From positions 372,001 through 436,000 of the forward strand of contig OZ253663.1 in the NCBI GenBank assembly GCA_965263215.1: a stretch of 64,000 bases of DNA. Reading direction: 5' to 3'. Positions 33,353-42,275 of the stretch are shown one piece after another. The translations under genes were made by a program, and so were the position numbers. Position 1 is the first letter of the stretch. Each line of letters opens with the position of its first letter. The notes below the pieces were generated by a model that was not told the DNA's origin, did not search any database, and saw only the letters and a program-made list of their open reading frames with translations. This DNA is from UBA1672 sp965263215 (GTDB lineage: Bacteria; Pseudomonadota; Alphaproteobacteria; Micavibrionales; Micavibrionaceae).

Positions 33353-34456
33353 ATGAAAAAACTATTACTTGCTGGCGTTGCCATGGGTTCAGTTGCACTT
33401 GCTGCTCCTGCACATGCTGACGTTGAACTAGAAGTTGGCGGTTACTTTAAGGGCTATGGCGTATTCATCGACCAAGATGAAGTTCCAGGTTCACAAACAA
33501 ATGACTTCGACTTTATCCGTGACACAGAAATCCACATTGGTGGCGAAACTACTCTGGATAACGGTTTGACAATCGGTACACACTTCGAACTCGAAGCTGA
33601 TGGTGCAGATTCAGCTAACGTTGACGAATCATATGTTTACTTCTCAGGTGACTGGGGTCGCGTAAACTTTGGTGCTGAAGACGGTGCCGGTTACCTTCTA
33701 CAGGTTGCTGCTCCTTCTGCTGACTCAAACATTGACGGTATCCGTCAGTTCGTTCAGCCTGTTAACTACGGTGTTCTAACTGGTTTGACTGGTATTAATG
33801 CTGCAAATCAGGGCGTTGACTATGACATGGACCCAACTGGTAAAGCTGACAAGTTGACATATTTGTCACCTATCATGAACGGCTTCCAAGCTGGTATCTC
33901 ACTTTCACCTGACACAGATGCTTCTGCTTCTCTTGGTGGTGTTGGTCAAGATGATCAGCCTGGTACAATCGGCATGACTTACGAAATTGCTGCTCGTTAT
34001 GAAGGTCAGTTCCAGAATGTTGGCGTTATTGCCGGTGCTGGTTACTCACACGGTGATGAAGAAGCTGCTGCTGCAGGTTCAGATGACCGCGATGCATTCA
34101 ACGTTGGTCTAGACCTTGACATCTCAGCGTTCGGTCTTGGTGTGTCATACTCAGAAGACAACGGTGGTGTTGACTCAGCAACAAATGATGACGAAGAAAC
34201 ATTGGTAATCGGTGCGGACTACACAACTGGTCCATTCAAAATCGGTCTATCATACTTCGATCAAGACAACTCATACGCTGTTAAAGACCTAGAAACAGTA
34301 CGCTACACTGGTGGTGTTGTGTATAACTACGGTCCAGGCATGTCTTTCCGCGGTTCTGTAAGCTACATCGAGCATGAAGCTACAAACATCGGTGGTACTG
34401 GCGTAAACGATGTTGACTCAACATCATTCGTACTTGGTACACAAATCAACTTCTAA
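33353..34456 (+). CDS. outer-membrane porin
   Basis: With the ATG at 33353 (GGAGG eight bases before), the protein has 367 residues: a signal peptide of 22 residues ending AHA, then alternating amphipathic beta strands and a C-terminal strand ending in Phe (VLGTQINF), as expected for a trimeric general porin. DFDFIRDTEIHIGGETTLDNG and DESYVYFSGDWGRVNFGAED are typical of the alphaproteobacterial porin family. The codon choice differs from its neighbours, with strong preference for GGT, GCT and AAC and T-ending codons, a sign of very high expression. A strong terminator follows. Confidence 0.92.
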   Translation: MKKLLLAGVAMGSVALAAPAHADVELEVGGYFKGYGVFIDQDEVPGSQTNDFDFIRDTEIHIGGETTLDNGLTIGTHFELEADGADSANVDESYVYFSGDWGRVNFGAEDGAGYLLQVAAPSADSNIDGIRQFVQPVNYGVLTGLTGINAANQGVDYDMDPTGKADKLTYLSPIMNGFQAGISLSPDTDASASLGGVGQDDQPGTIGMTYEIAARYEGQFQNVGVIAGAGYSHGDEEAAAAGSDDRDAFNVGLDLDISAFGLGVSYSEDNGGVDSATNDDEETLVIGADYTTGPFKIGLSYFDQDNSYAVKDLETVRYTGGVVYNYGPGMSFRGSVSYIEHEATNIGGTGVNDVDSTSFVLGTQINF

Positions 34457-34487
34457 TCTTAGAAGTCGAACTTAAGAATTTGGAAAC

Positions 34488-34514
34488 GGGCGCTTCACGG
34501 CGCCCTTTCTTTTT
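34488..34514 (+). terminator. porin terminator
   Basis: Perfect stem GGGCGC (34488-34493) / GCGCCC (34500-34505), 6-base loop, followed by TTTCTTTTT. It lies 31 bases after the porin stop. Confidence 0.9.
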
Positions 34515-34554
34515 GCCTCTTGCCAACCACCTGATGCTTACATATCTTTAGCGC

Positions 34555-35217
34555 ATGTCGATCTTAGAAAATTTAAACCATATTCATCAGCGCATCGAAG
34601 CCGCCGCCGCACCATGGGGCAGGGCGGCCAGTGATATAAATCTGGTTGCGGTCAGCAAAAAGCAACCATCTGATAAAATCCTTGCTGCCCTGAATGCCGG
34701 TCATCGCCTGTTCGGTGAAAACCGCGTCCAAGAGGCACAAGATCATTGGGCAGAGATAAAACCGGATTACCCCGACTTAAAACTTCACCTTATCGGCCCG
34801 CTGCAAACCAACAAAATCAAAGATGCGATTGCCCTGTTTGATGTGATTGAAACAGTTGATCGGGAAAAGCTCGCCCGTAAATTAGGAAGCGCATTAAAAG
34901 ACACCGAGAAATCCTTACCCTGCTTTGTTCAGGTCAACACAGGTGAGGAAGCGCAAAAGGCAGGCATCACACCAACTGATCTTCCTGATTTCCTTAATTT
35001 TTGTACATCCGAATGCGGCCTGGATATTCGCGGCCTTATGTGCATTCCGCCTGTTGATGACGCGGCCGCCCTGCACTTTGCGCTGTTACAGAAATTCGCC
35101 AAGACGCATAACTTACCTGACCTCAGTATGGGGATGAGCGCAGATTTCGAAAAAGCCATCCCGCTTGGCGCAACTTATATTCGTGTTGGTACAGGGATTT
35201 TCGGTGAACGCACCTAA
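34555..35217 (+). CDS. YggS/PLPBP pyridoxal-phosphate homeostasis protein
   Basis: A 220-residue single-domain PLP-binding barrel. The PLP lysine is K35 in VAVSKKQP. Family motifs HRLFGENRVQEAQDHW, LHLIGPLQTNK, VNTGEEAQKAGI, GLMCIPP and SMGMSADFEKAI plus the final RVGTGIFG are all present. It does not catalyse a known reaction, but buffers PLP levels and affects amino-acid metabolism. No ribosome site stronger than TTTAGCGC is visible before the ATG. Confidence 0.96.
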   Translation: MSILENLNHIHQRIEAAAAPWGRAASDINLVAVSKKQPSDKILAALNAGHRLFGENRVQEAQDHWAEIKPDYPDLKLHLIGPLQTNKIKDAIALFDVIETVDREKLARKLGSALKDTEKSLPCFVQVNTGEEAQKAGITPTDLPDFLNFCTSECGLDIRGLMCIPPVDDAAALHFALLQKFAKTHNLPDLSMGMSADFEKAIPLGATYIRVGTGIFGERT

Positions 35218-35227
35218 TTAAATCACG

Positions 35228-35779
35228 CTACACATTGTAACTGTAATTCTGATTTTTCACCGAGGGTATTTCGGCAAAGCTCAACAATTCGGGCGGTAAG
35301 TCATTATAAGCCTGCCTGTCCCTTTCATCCCCGCGCGCGATTGACATCACATTGCCAAGGGGGGATTTGCCCGTCCCGTCTTCTATAACCGTCGTAATCA
35401 GCCCCGAGGCCGCACCGGCAGGCCCACCAAACACCGTACCGCCCACAATGCGGGAAATCGGCTTAATCGTATCACCGGTTATCTTTTGATATGCAATATT
35501 CAGCAGGGGAATATGTTGCAATGGATTAATCATATCAATGAAATCAAAGAAGCCGAAATGATCATCCTGCGCCGATGAAGATGACGTAGTGGCATTGTCC
35601 TGACTATCCGAGGCATCAGACAAGGCCAGTTTGAATGTATCCTCACCATCTGATGTATTATAGGCCGCAAGCGTGCCCGCCATACGGTCATTTTTAACCT
35701 TCATGTATTGAAGATTGGTATCTTTCGCGGCATTGTTCGCGCCTGAAGTCACGGCTTGATTAACGGCAGATTGTTCCAT
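35228..35779 (-). CDS. conserved hypothetical with glycine-rich hydrophobic segment
   Basis: Using the ATG at 35779, preceded by GGAAGG, the protein has 183 residues. A disordered Ser/Asp-rich N-terminal half precedes a hydrophobic region with INPLQHIPLLNIAYQKITGD and RIVGGTVFGGPAGAASGL, a pattern I have seen as a conserved hypothetical in alphaproteobacteria. The Gly/Ala run could insert in a membrane. Ends tail-to-tail with YggS. Function unknown. Confidence 0.7.
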   Translation of the reverse strand: MEQSAVNQAVTSGANNAAKDTNLQYMKVKNDRMAGTLAAYNTSDGEDTFKLALSDASDSQDNATTSSSSAQDDHFGFFDFIDMINPLQHIPLLNIAYQKITGDTIKPISRIVGGTVFGGPAGAASGLITTVIEDGTGKSPLGNVMSIARGDERDRQAYNDLPPELLSFAEIPSVKNQNYSYNV

Positions 35780-35858
35780 ATACAGACCTTCCTTATTTTC
35801 GCTTTGTAAGATTTGCAATTTTTATGCCATGATGAGAACGAAGAAGGAATAACCATCC

Positions 35859-36383
35859 ATGTCGCAAAAATCCATCACCATATTCGCCGATAAAATCACA
35901 CAAGCTGCGCTCAGGGAAGTGATTGAAAAATATGGATTTTCTATGCAATGTGCTATGAAAAATCATGACGAAGAGGGCATCGTGATCAAAAGTGGCTCAG
36001 AGGGAAAAACATTTTCTGCGCCTGTGCGTGTGGGGCAGATTATCGACCAAATAGAGTATTTTAAAAACAAAGCACAAAAGAAAGAAGACGCCACCATTCA
36101 TTTTGGTAAGGCGCGATTGAACGTGCATGTCGGGACATTCATCAATGAAAGTGGTACGAAAATTCAGCTTACTGAGAAAGAGGTCGAAATTCTGGCATAC
36201 CTCAATGATAAAAAGGGACAAATCGTCACGCGCGAAGAATTGTTAAACACCGTTTGGAATTACGCTAAAGACGTAGAAACACACACCTTAGAGACACATA
36301 TTTATCGATTACGTCAAAAAATTGAATCAGACCCCACATCACCGACAATTATAAAAACAGAAGAGAATGGATATTGCGTTTAA
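35859..36383 (+). CDS. OmpR/PhoB-type winged-helix regulator with non-receiver N-domain
   Basis: A 174-residue protein. The C-terminal half (about residues 90-174) is a winged-helix DNA-binding domain: LTEKEVEILAYLNDKKGQIV, REELLNTVWNY and the recognition helix ETHTLETHIYRLRQKIE. The N-terminal 85 residues do not look like a receiver: no phosphorylatable Asp or conserved Lys in place. It may therefore be controlled by something other than a histidine kinase. It ends overlapping the convergent hypothetical gene by 4 bases. Confidence 0.85.
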   Translation: MSQKSITIFADKITQAALREVIEKYGFSMQCAMKNHDEEGIVIKSGSEGKTFSAPVRVGQIIDQIEYFKNKAQKKEDATIHFGKARLNVHVGTFINESGTKIQLTEKEVEILAYLNDKKGQIVTREELLNTVWNYAKDVETHTLETHIYRLRQKIESDPTSPTIIKTEENGYCV

Positions 36384-36958
36384 TCGGCACTCGCCTTGAT
36401 TTTCGCATCTTGAACAGCGCTGTAGACACCATCCATAAATGTTAATTTGGCATCCAAACGAAGTTGCTTTTGTCCATCGTCGCGCAAATCTCTTAAATCA
36501 CGCAAAAGATGATAAACATCATTCATATTATCGTCATTCAAATGATGACCTGCCGTCGATGACTCTTGTCCGCGAACAACACCCTTCACCGTCTCCGCGC
36601 CGTGCGCATACGCATTTGCCGCGCGATTTGCAGGAACATGCGGCCTGTCATTCGCATTACTGTGATCCGCCTTCATCCATGGCGCAAAAGAAGACACCTT
36701 CTGATTTGGAGGAACGTCTTTGTTGAGCTTTGATGATAAACGCGCCTCCAGAAAGTCTTCCAAAAAACAAATAAGCGCATTAACGGAGAAGACATTTGTT
36801 TCATTGTCTGGCTCTTGTGAAAAACCGTCTTGCTGACGTTTCCGGGCGTCCTGATCAATGATTTCATCTTGCTTTGCTTTGTTGCGCAAACGCGCATCTG
36901 TGGCCTCTGTTTCCAGTGACTTAGGCGTAGAATTAATGCTTTGTATGTTAGAATACAT
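36380..36958 (-). CDS. hypothetical protein, polar
   Basis: A 192-residue highly polar protein without signal peptide or membrane helices. A short hydrophobic patch SVNALICFLEDFLEARL (about 58-74) is flanked by charged regions rich in Asn, Asp, Gln and Lys. The C-terminal 60 residues (LLRDLRDLRDDGQKQLRLDA) are likely helical. Not recognised. Overlaps the preceding regulator gene at the stop. Confidence 0.6.
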   Translation of the reverse strand: MYSNIQSINSTPKSLETEATDARLRNKAKQDEIIDQDARKRQQDGFSQEPDNETNVFSVNALICFLEDFLEARLSSKLNKDVPPNQKVSSFAPWMKADHSNANDRPHVPANRAANAYAHGAETVKGVVRGQESSTAGHHLNDDNMNDVYHLLRDLRDLRDDGQKQLRLDAKLTFMDGVYSAVQDAKIKASAD

Positions 36959-37051
36959 CTCCGTAGCACCTATAATTCATTCATATATGACTGGAATCTA
37001 GCAAATTACGGCAAAACTGGCAAACTTTTCGTCATTTGCAGGTACTTTGGT

Positions 37052-37846
37052 TTAATCTTTGAAAAGATCGTACGGGTGGGGGTATTTTTCTTCCTCGGGC
37101 ATATTTTGTATGCGGAAGGCATCCTCGTGCCACGGCGCCACATAATCCCACAAAATATAAGTTTGACGTGTGTAATAGGAATCAACCTCACATTTTATAT
37201 ATGCAATCTCGCTCATCATGATCCACTGTTTGATGCCATCCACTTCCTTAAAGTCTTTATAATTTGCATTTGAAACACGTACATGTATTTCAAGTTCCGT
37301 ATCAAATTCATCATCTTCATAAGGAATTTTTTCACGTAATATTGCGTCTTTTTCCGGCGTTAACTCAACCTTGGAAAAGAAATCAAGACGATCAATAATC
37401 ATCGAAATAAAGCCCATCCCAAACCGATAGTTAAATGTCGGCGTTGCGCCATCATCAATGTTCATAAACCTATATTGAATATATGCGGGCTCATCATCCT
37501 TTGCGGCAACATAACTGGATACAACATTCACCTTGATTTCCAATAAGTCAGTATCAAGGTCATACATGCCATAACCGTGACCAAGGCGCATAATCTCTTT
37601 TACAAGATAATCATCTTTTTTCTGCTTAGGCAGAGCCTGATATTCAAGCTTTGAGGTTACCCAATATTCATAATCGGGCGCTTCTTCCGCAGCACGGAAA
37701 AACGCGAAAACAGCCTGCTCTTCCGGCGTTATCTTCGTGCTGAAATATCCTTCTTCCCCAGCATGCACATGCGCAGACGCGGCGATTGTTACCACGAAAA
37801 CAAGCATACTCAATATTGTTTTTATGTGCATATTACGTTCAGACAT
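37052..37846 (-). CDS. exported hypothetical protein
   Basis: Starting at the ATG 37846 (or 37831), the protein has about 264 residues with a signal peptide ending AHVHA and a mature acidic domain rich in Asp, Glu and Tyr. No family recognised. The longer frame from 37930 would run into the Smr gene and is rejected. AT-rich, as is the neighbouring hypothetical gene. It is divergent from the Smr gene with about 42 bases between starts. Confidence 0.7.
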   Translation of the reverse strand: MSERNMHIKTILSMLVFVVTIAASAHVHAGEEGYFSTKITPEEQAVFAFFRAAEEAPDYEYWVTSKLEYQALPKQKKDDYLVKEIMRLGHGYGMYDLDTDLLEIKVNVVSSYVAAKDDEPAYIQYRFMNIDDGATPTFNYRFGMGFISMIIDRLDFFSKVELTPEKDAILREKIPYEDDEFDTELEIHVRVSNANYKDFKEVDGIKQWIMMSEIAYIKCEVDSYYTRQTYILWDYVAPWHEDAFRIQNMPEEEKYPHPYDLFKD

Positions 37847-37888
37847 AGTTTTTAATAGCATAGAAAGTGCTATATAATCGTTAATATA

Positions 37889-38473
37889 ATGACGGATAAA
37901 GACGATAAAAGCCAGAGCGATAATGCACAAAACCAGCAGGACAGTGATTTGTGGGCTGAGGTCACGCGCGATGTTGAACCATTAAAGCGCAAAAGTACGA
38001 TCCCTTTATCCCGCGAAAAACGCATGAGCAGTACAAAACCAAAAGGCCGCGAACAAAGCGCGCCATTATCGGAAATGCCCCAATCTAATCGTGATCAGGA
38101 CAAAGCGCCGCAATCAGGAGATAGGGAAATGGATGCCCGTGCCCTGCGGCGTTTAAAACGCGGACAAATGACCGTTGATGGTCGCATTGATTTGCATGGA
38201 AAATCACAAAATCAGGCTTATGATGCGCTTTTATCGTATATCCCAAACGCGTACGCACAAGGAAAACGGTGTATTTTGGTGGTCACAGGTAAAGGGCACA
38301 GCCGTACGGGCGACACATCTTTGATGAACCAAAAACCCGGCATTTTAAAGCAAAAAACACCCGAATGGCTGAACACTCCGCCGCTTGATCAATATGTCTT
38401 GAAAGTAACACCCGCTCGCCCGCGACATGGTGGTGAGGGCGCGTTATACGTTCTTCTACGCCGACGTCGATAG
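37889..38473 (+). CDS. Smr-domain protein
   Basis: A 194-residue cytosolic protein: a disordered charged N-terminal 90 residues, then an Smr domain (about 105-194) with the landmarks DLHGKSQNQAYDAL, ILVVTGKGHSRTG, GILKQKTPEWL and PRHGGEGALYVLLRR. Stand-alone Smr proteins of alphaproteobacteria have this layout and are thought to be nucleases acting on DNA or RNA. It ends 1 base before the convergent M23 gene. Confidence 0.93.
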   Translation: MTDKDDKSQSDNAQNQQDSDLWAEVTRDVEPLKRKSTIPLSREKRMSSTKPKGREQSAPLSEMPQSNRDQDKAPQSGDREMDARALRRLKRGQMTVDGRIDLHGKSQNQAYDALLSYIPNAYAQGKRCILVVTGKGHSRTGDTSLMNQKPGILKQKTPEWLNTPPLDQYVLKVTPARPRHGGEGALYVLLRRRR

Positions 38474-38474
38474 A

Positions 38475-39509
38475 TCATTCCACAGTGACACTGAATGTTT
38501 TTTCACGCATGATTGCCCCGTCATTCTTACTTTGACGCGATATCGTGACATGCCCTTCATAAACACCCGGTTTCAGCTGTACGCGTCCGATTTTACGCCC
38601 TGTGAAATAATATTGTCGCGCCCGTGTCTTTTCAACGGTTTTACGTTGCGTAACAAATTCATATCCATCGGGGTCGGTAATCCTTAGAACTACCTCGTCG
38701 CCGACTTCGACATTGTAAAAGCCAACCCAAAAGACGAACGCCGCGCTGCTGAGTGATAATATTTCAGGATTTTCTTCGCCCTTATGCATGGCCGCAAAAT
38801 CAGGCGGGGAGGCACGAAAGCCCCCATCAAAGATCACCACAGGGTCGTAGGTAATCGGCAAACCAATATGCCAGAGCGGTTCTTTCTTCTTATTGCATCC
38901 ATCCGTATTCAACATACCCGTATAGGGGTCAACAACGCCGCCTTCCCAGATCACACCAAAATGAAGATGCGGAAATTCCGCCAAACCTGATTGCCCGATC
39001 TCACCAAGCTTTTGGCCTGTTTTAACGCGCTGTTTCGGCTTCACGACCACGGAATTTTGCTTTAAGTGGCAATAAATGGTCTGCAAACCGTTGCCATGGT
39101 CAATTAGAATGCCGTTTCCACACTCTTTTTTAGCCTCCTGGATGACTTTTTGCTCATCTTTGGTCTTTAAAATGTCGTTTTCGCTATCCCGCACCCGCAA
39201 AACCTTGCCCGAAGCCGCCGCCAACACATCCACGCCCGCCTTCATGCGTGCAACCGAGCCCAGCGCAAAATCAACGCCCTTATGGGTGTCATATGTCTTG
39301 CGATTACATCGGAAATCCTGCGCCTGTCCTTCCGCGGGGTTAACATCAACGTAATTCACCGCCCAGCAGTCTTTTCCGTACGAACAACCCGCCGGAAAAA
39401 TGAATTGCGGCGAATCAGAGTTTTCGTGACTTTCAGCGCGGACTTTGCTATAAAAAAACCCGTGAAGTAAAAAAGCCGAAACAATTAATAAAAAAGGTAT
39501 TTTCTTCAT
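38475..39509 (-). CDS. exported M23 (LytM-type) peptidase
   Basis: A 344-residue protein with a signal peptide ending KVRA and a LytM/M23 domain (about residues 60-215). Zinc and catalytic motifs are visible: THKGVDFALGS (H-x-x-x-D), ILIDHGNGLQTIYCHL and HLHFG. The C-terminal 120 residues form a separate beta-rich domain (LRITDPDGYEFVTQRK, then PGVYEGHVTISRQ) like an immunoglobulin fold. Probably cleaves peptidoglycan crosslinks in the periplasm. Confidence 0.93.
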   Translation of the reverse strand: MKKIPFLLIVSAFLLHGFFYSKVRAESHENSDSPQFIFPAGCSYGKDCWAVNYVDVNPAEGQAQDFRCNRKTYDTHKGVDFALGSVARMKAGVDVLAAASGKVLRVRDSENDILKTKDEQKVIQEAKKECGNGILIDHGNGLQTIYCHLKQNSVVVKPKQRVKTGQKLGEIGQSGLAEFPHLHFGVIWEGGVVDPYTGMLNTDGCNKKKEPLWHIGLPITYDPVVIFDGGFRASPPDFAAMHKGEENPEILSLSSAAFVFWVGFYNVEVGDEVVLRITDPDGYEFVTQRKTVEKTRARQYYFTGRKIGRVQLKPGVYEGHVTISRQSKNDGAIMREKTFSVTVE

Positions 39510-39592
39510 AGGTTGAATAATAGCAGTGAAAACAAGACAAACAACGTCTTATTATTGTAAAATAATATCGCTGGAAACTGGGTTGATAGATT

Positions 39593-40852
39593 ATGGCAGA
39601 TGGAAATCCAAATGAAGCAGGGCATTTATATGTTGCAAACGTCACCTTAACGGAGGCGGTTGTTTTTGACCCTGAAAAAGACGATCCGAATGCGCCTGAA
39701 ACATGGGATGTTATGGCAGCAGAGGATTTCGACAAAGACTCCAGTGAACATAAACACCTGCAATTTTACTGCCCGCACTGCATAGAAAATGACGATAAAA
39801 TACGCCTTAAAAAACCATCGGGAGAGCGTATCCAACCCCTACCGTTCGAAGTTGTTGATCCGCAAACAGACGAGCCGATTTTAGATGAGAAGGGGGAGCC
39901 ACAGATAGAATTTAGGCGATATTTATTCCCTGCCCATTTCTCAACCTGGAACGGCGTAGATCACACATGCGATGTTGTGAAACACCAACAACGGTTAAAA
40001 GACACATTACAAGACTTGGACGGTATAAAATTAAACCCTGATGAGGATGTAACAATCCTTAACCTCGGTATCCCTGCGGGGCAGCAAAAAGCACAAAGAA
40101 GGCGCCCGTACGTTCATCTTTCGAATGATCAATTCAACCCCAATAGTCAGGATACGGAGCCAAAACGCAGGCTTCATACATCACGCAAAAAACCGCCAAG
40201 AAAACTTTCGCGCGGTGTTTCTGATGTTGCCGACCTTGCCAGAGTTTTGGATGATACCCAGTTCGACGAAGGCAAACGCCAGTCGATTGTTCTTCGAAAC
40301 GGCAGCCAGCTCATGTCACTGGAACAGCTCCATAACGATAATGTGCTGGATATGTACCGCGATTTATATGTCAGAGAGAACGCAATTATTAATGACCCTG
40401 ATGCCAATCACAACCATCTGGCTCTGTTCCGTTTCCGCCCGAACGGAAACCGTAAATTCTGGCATCGTGAACAAGACGGCTCTATGACTGTGCCGTCCCA
40501 CCCGGAACAAGTCAGAGACAAAGACGGGCATCTATTCTATGTCAGCGCACGCATAAACTTCCAAACCGAAGGTGCCTTCCAAGAATTTGAAAAAGCGTAC
40601 AGCAACGCAAAAACACCCGATGAGCGCTGGTTCTTGGTATATACTGAAAATGCCAATATCGACCCGTTCGATCATCTGGAGAAAAAAGCACGACTGCAAC
40701 GCGGGCTTGATAAACACGCAGAAGTCGGCCTTGATACAACTGTGTTCCAGTCATCACAAATAATGCAATGGACGCCGCAATCACCGCAATTAGAGATTAA
40801 TTTTGGACAGACGAAACCTGCGCCAAACGATGAAGGTCTGGAAATGGCATAG
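39593..40852 (+). CDS. unrecognised protein with CoiA-like zinc pattern
   Basis: A 419-residue cytosolic protein, not assigned. Residues about 51-125 contain F-Y-C-P-H-C, then FPAHFSTWNGVDHTC, an arrangement of Cys/His similar to the zinc ribbon of competence protein CoiA and related DNA-associated nuclease-like proteins. A basic disordered stretch (RRLHTSRKKPPRKLSRG, about 187-203) follows and a globular C-domain of about 200 residues. First gene of a plus-strand run with the next three genes, 23 bases ahead of the first. Confidence 0.6.
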   Translation: MADGNPNEAGHLYVANVTLTEAVVFDPEKDDPNAPETWDVMAAEDFDKDSSEHKHLQFYCPHCIENDDKIRLKKPSGERIQPLPFEVVDPQTDEPILDEKGEPQIEFRRYLFPAHFSTWNGVDHTCDVVKHQQRLKDTLQDLDGIKLNPDEDVTILNLGIPAGQQKAQRRRPYVHLSNDQFNPNSQDTEPKRRLHTSRKKPPRKLSRGVSDVADLARVLDDTQFDEGKRQSIVLRNGSQLMSLEQLHNDNVLDMYRDLYVRENAIINDPDANHNHLALFRFRPNGNRKFWHREQDGSMTVPSHPEQVRDKDGHLFYVSARINFQTEGAFQEFEKAYSNAKTPDERWFLVYTENANIDPFDHLEKKARLQRGLDKHAEVGLDTTVFQSSQIMQWTPQSPQLEINFGQTKPAPNDEGLEMA

Positions 40853-40875
40853 CCGACAGGAAGTATAGAAGAAAA

Positions 40876-41283
40876 ATGGCATTTGAAAATGACACAACAG
40901 ATATCGGTAATATCCACGCAATTGACCGCGAGCGCGGGATTATCTTGCGTGATGTGACGCCGCTTTGGCCTGATATGAAGCCGCGCTTTGTTCTGGAGTG
41001 GGGCGGTCAGGAAATTCCATTCGGTGGTGATCAGGAAACGAGCTACCATGAAGTTGAGGGCGGCGAAAACAAGTTTAATTTTGCATGGCACATTCATTAC
41101 ATTACCCTGCCGGAAGGCTTCAATGAGCCGGAAGAAAACCTATTTAAAGCCATTACAGAAGCACTCGACACATACGGTGAATTTTTTGACCGCTCGCGTG
41201 TAAACGAAGTCACGGTCAAGTTCGATAAAGACGTGTTTACAAACACCATGCCGGTACATTGGATGGAGGAAATAAACGGGTGA
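40876..41283 (+). CDS. unknown, paralogue A of an A-B-A' trio
   Basis: A 135-residue cytosolic acidic protein. The sequence GIILRDVTPLWPDMKPRFVLEW and the later LPEGFNEPEENLFKAITEAL / VTVKFDKDVFTN find close parallels in the third gene of the trio (GITLREITEKLPDVDRHFELNW and APDDFPETRDKILELLKEVL / IAFTPHVFRN). So the two are duplicates flanking the 328-residue gene. No family recognised. The stop TGA overlaps the GTG of the next gene. Confidence 0.65.
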   Translation: MAFENDTTDIGNIHAIDRERGIILRDVTPLWPDMKPRFVLEWGGQEIPFGGDQETSYHEVEGGENKFNFAWHIHYITLPEGFNEPEENLFKAITEALDTYGEFFDRSRVNEVTVKFDKDVFTNTMPVHWMEEING

Positions 41284-42266
41284 AACGCGAACCAATCAGT
41301 AACGAACATGCAGAACGCCTGATTAACGCCGCCAAAGACGGTGACGTCTTTTCGTATGGTTTTACTGATGGCGATGATGAGCTGTTTACCGTGATGAGCG
41401 GTTTGAACGCTGTTCCGCCTGATCAATATGTACCTAAAGATGTGCTTTTTGATTTGATGTACGCACTGACCGAGCCGGTAGAATATGTCAACGGCCATGA
41501 TCCCGCCGGCTATGTTTTCGGCAGCGGGCCGGTGCGTTACAAGCATGATGACACCAGAGATGAAAACAGCTACCTCGATTTTACAAAACCGATCCTGCGT
41601 GACAATGAGCGTTACGTTTGCATTACACAAACACAATCTGCACAACTTCTGTCAAATGCTGAATTCAATAACGCCATCCGTCACCATTTGTTAACAGCCA
41701 TGCAGCAGGAAGGGCATAGTGTTGATGGTAATCCAACGTCCTATTATGACGGATTAATGGGCTTTCGCCGTAATGACGGTGAGATAGAGCTTGGTTTATG
41801 GGACGCGGTTTCTAAGGCCTTTGCCGATAATGCGCATGGCCATATTGTTACCGTTACGCCATGGGCGGATGACGATCGTATTTTCGTACGCACGGAGCTT
41901 CCTGCGCTACTCAAGAATGAACGCGTCGATACCATTAACGGACATCCACGACAAGATTTCGTCGATGCGTTTGAAGAATACCGCGCCGATGGGCTTTCGG
42001 ATACGCAGGCCTACGAAAAAATAAACCGAACAATGGTGAGGGGCTCTTCCTATGAACTTGTGCGTGGCTATTCACCGGACTTTGCCGCCGCGCTCCCCCT
42101 CTGTCTTAGCCACAAGTTTTTAGCACCTGTCGTGCCCGGCTATGATGAATGGGCAAACAGCGCAACACCCACGGTAAACAGCGACAATCCCCCGTCCGAA
42201 AATTATGATGCCACAAACGATATCAACCGCTACCGAGAGTTTGAAATCGAAGAAGCCGCGTTGTGA
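41280..42266 (+). CDS. unknown, central gene B of the trio
   Basis: A 328-residue cytosolic protein. The GTG at 41280 is chosen because GGAGG lies ten bases upstream; a TTG at 41259 would read through that site. No domain recognised. Features are acidic composition, regions such as FSYGFTDGDDELFTVMSGL and GSSYELVRGYSPDFAAALPL, and a disordered Asn/Pro-rich C-terminal 35 residues. Translation is probably coupled to gene A through the overlapping GTGA, and gene A' starts 9 bases after its stop. Confidence 0.65.
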   Translation: MKREPISNEHAERLINAAKDGDVFSYGFTDGDDELFTVMSGLNAVPPDQYVPKDVLFDLMYALTEPVEYVNGHDPAGYVFGSGPVRYKHDDTRDENSYLDFTKPILRDNERYVCITQTQSAQLLSNAEFNNAIRHHLLTAMQQEGHSVDGNPTSYYDGLMGFRRNDGEIELGLWDAVSKAFADNAHGHIVTVTPWADDDRIFVRTELPALLKNERVDTINGHPRQDFVDAFEEYRADGLSDTQAYEKINRTMVRGSSYELVRGYSPDFAAALPLCLSHKFLAPVVPGYDEWANSATPTVNSDNPPSENYDATNDINRYREFEIEEAAL

Positions 42267-42275
42267 GGAAAAATC

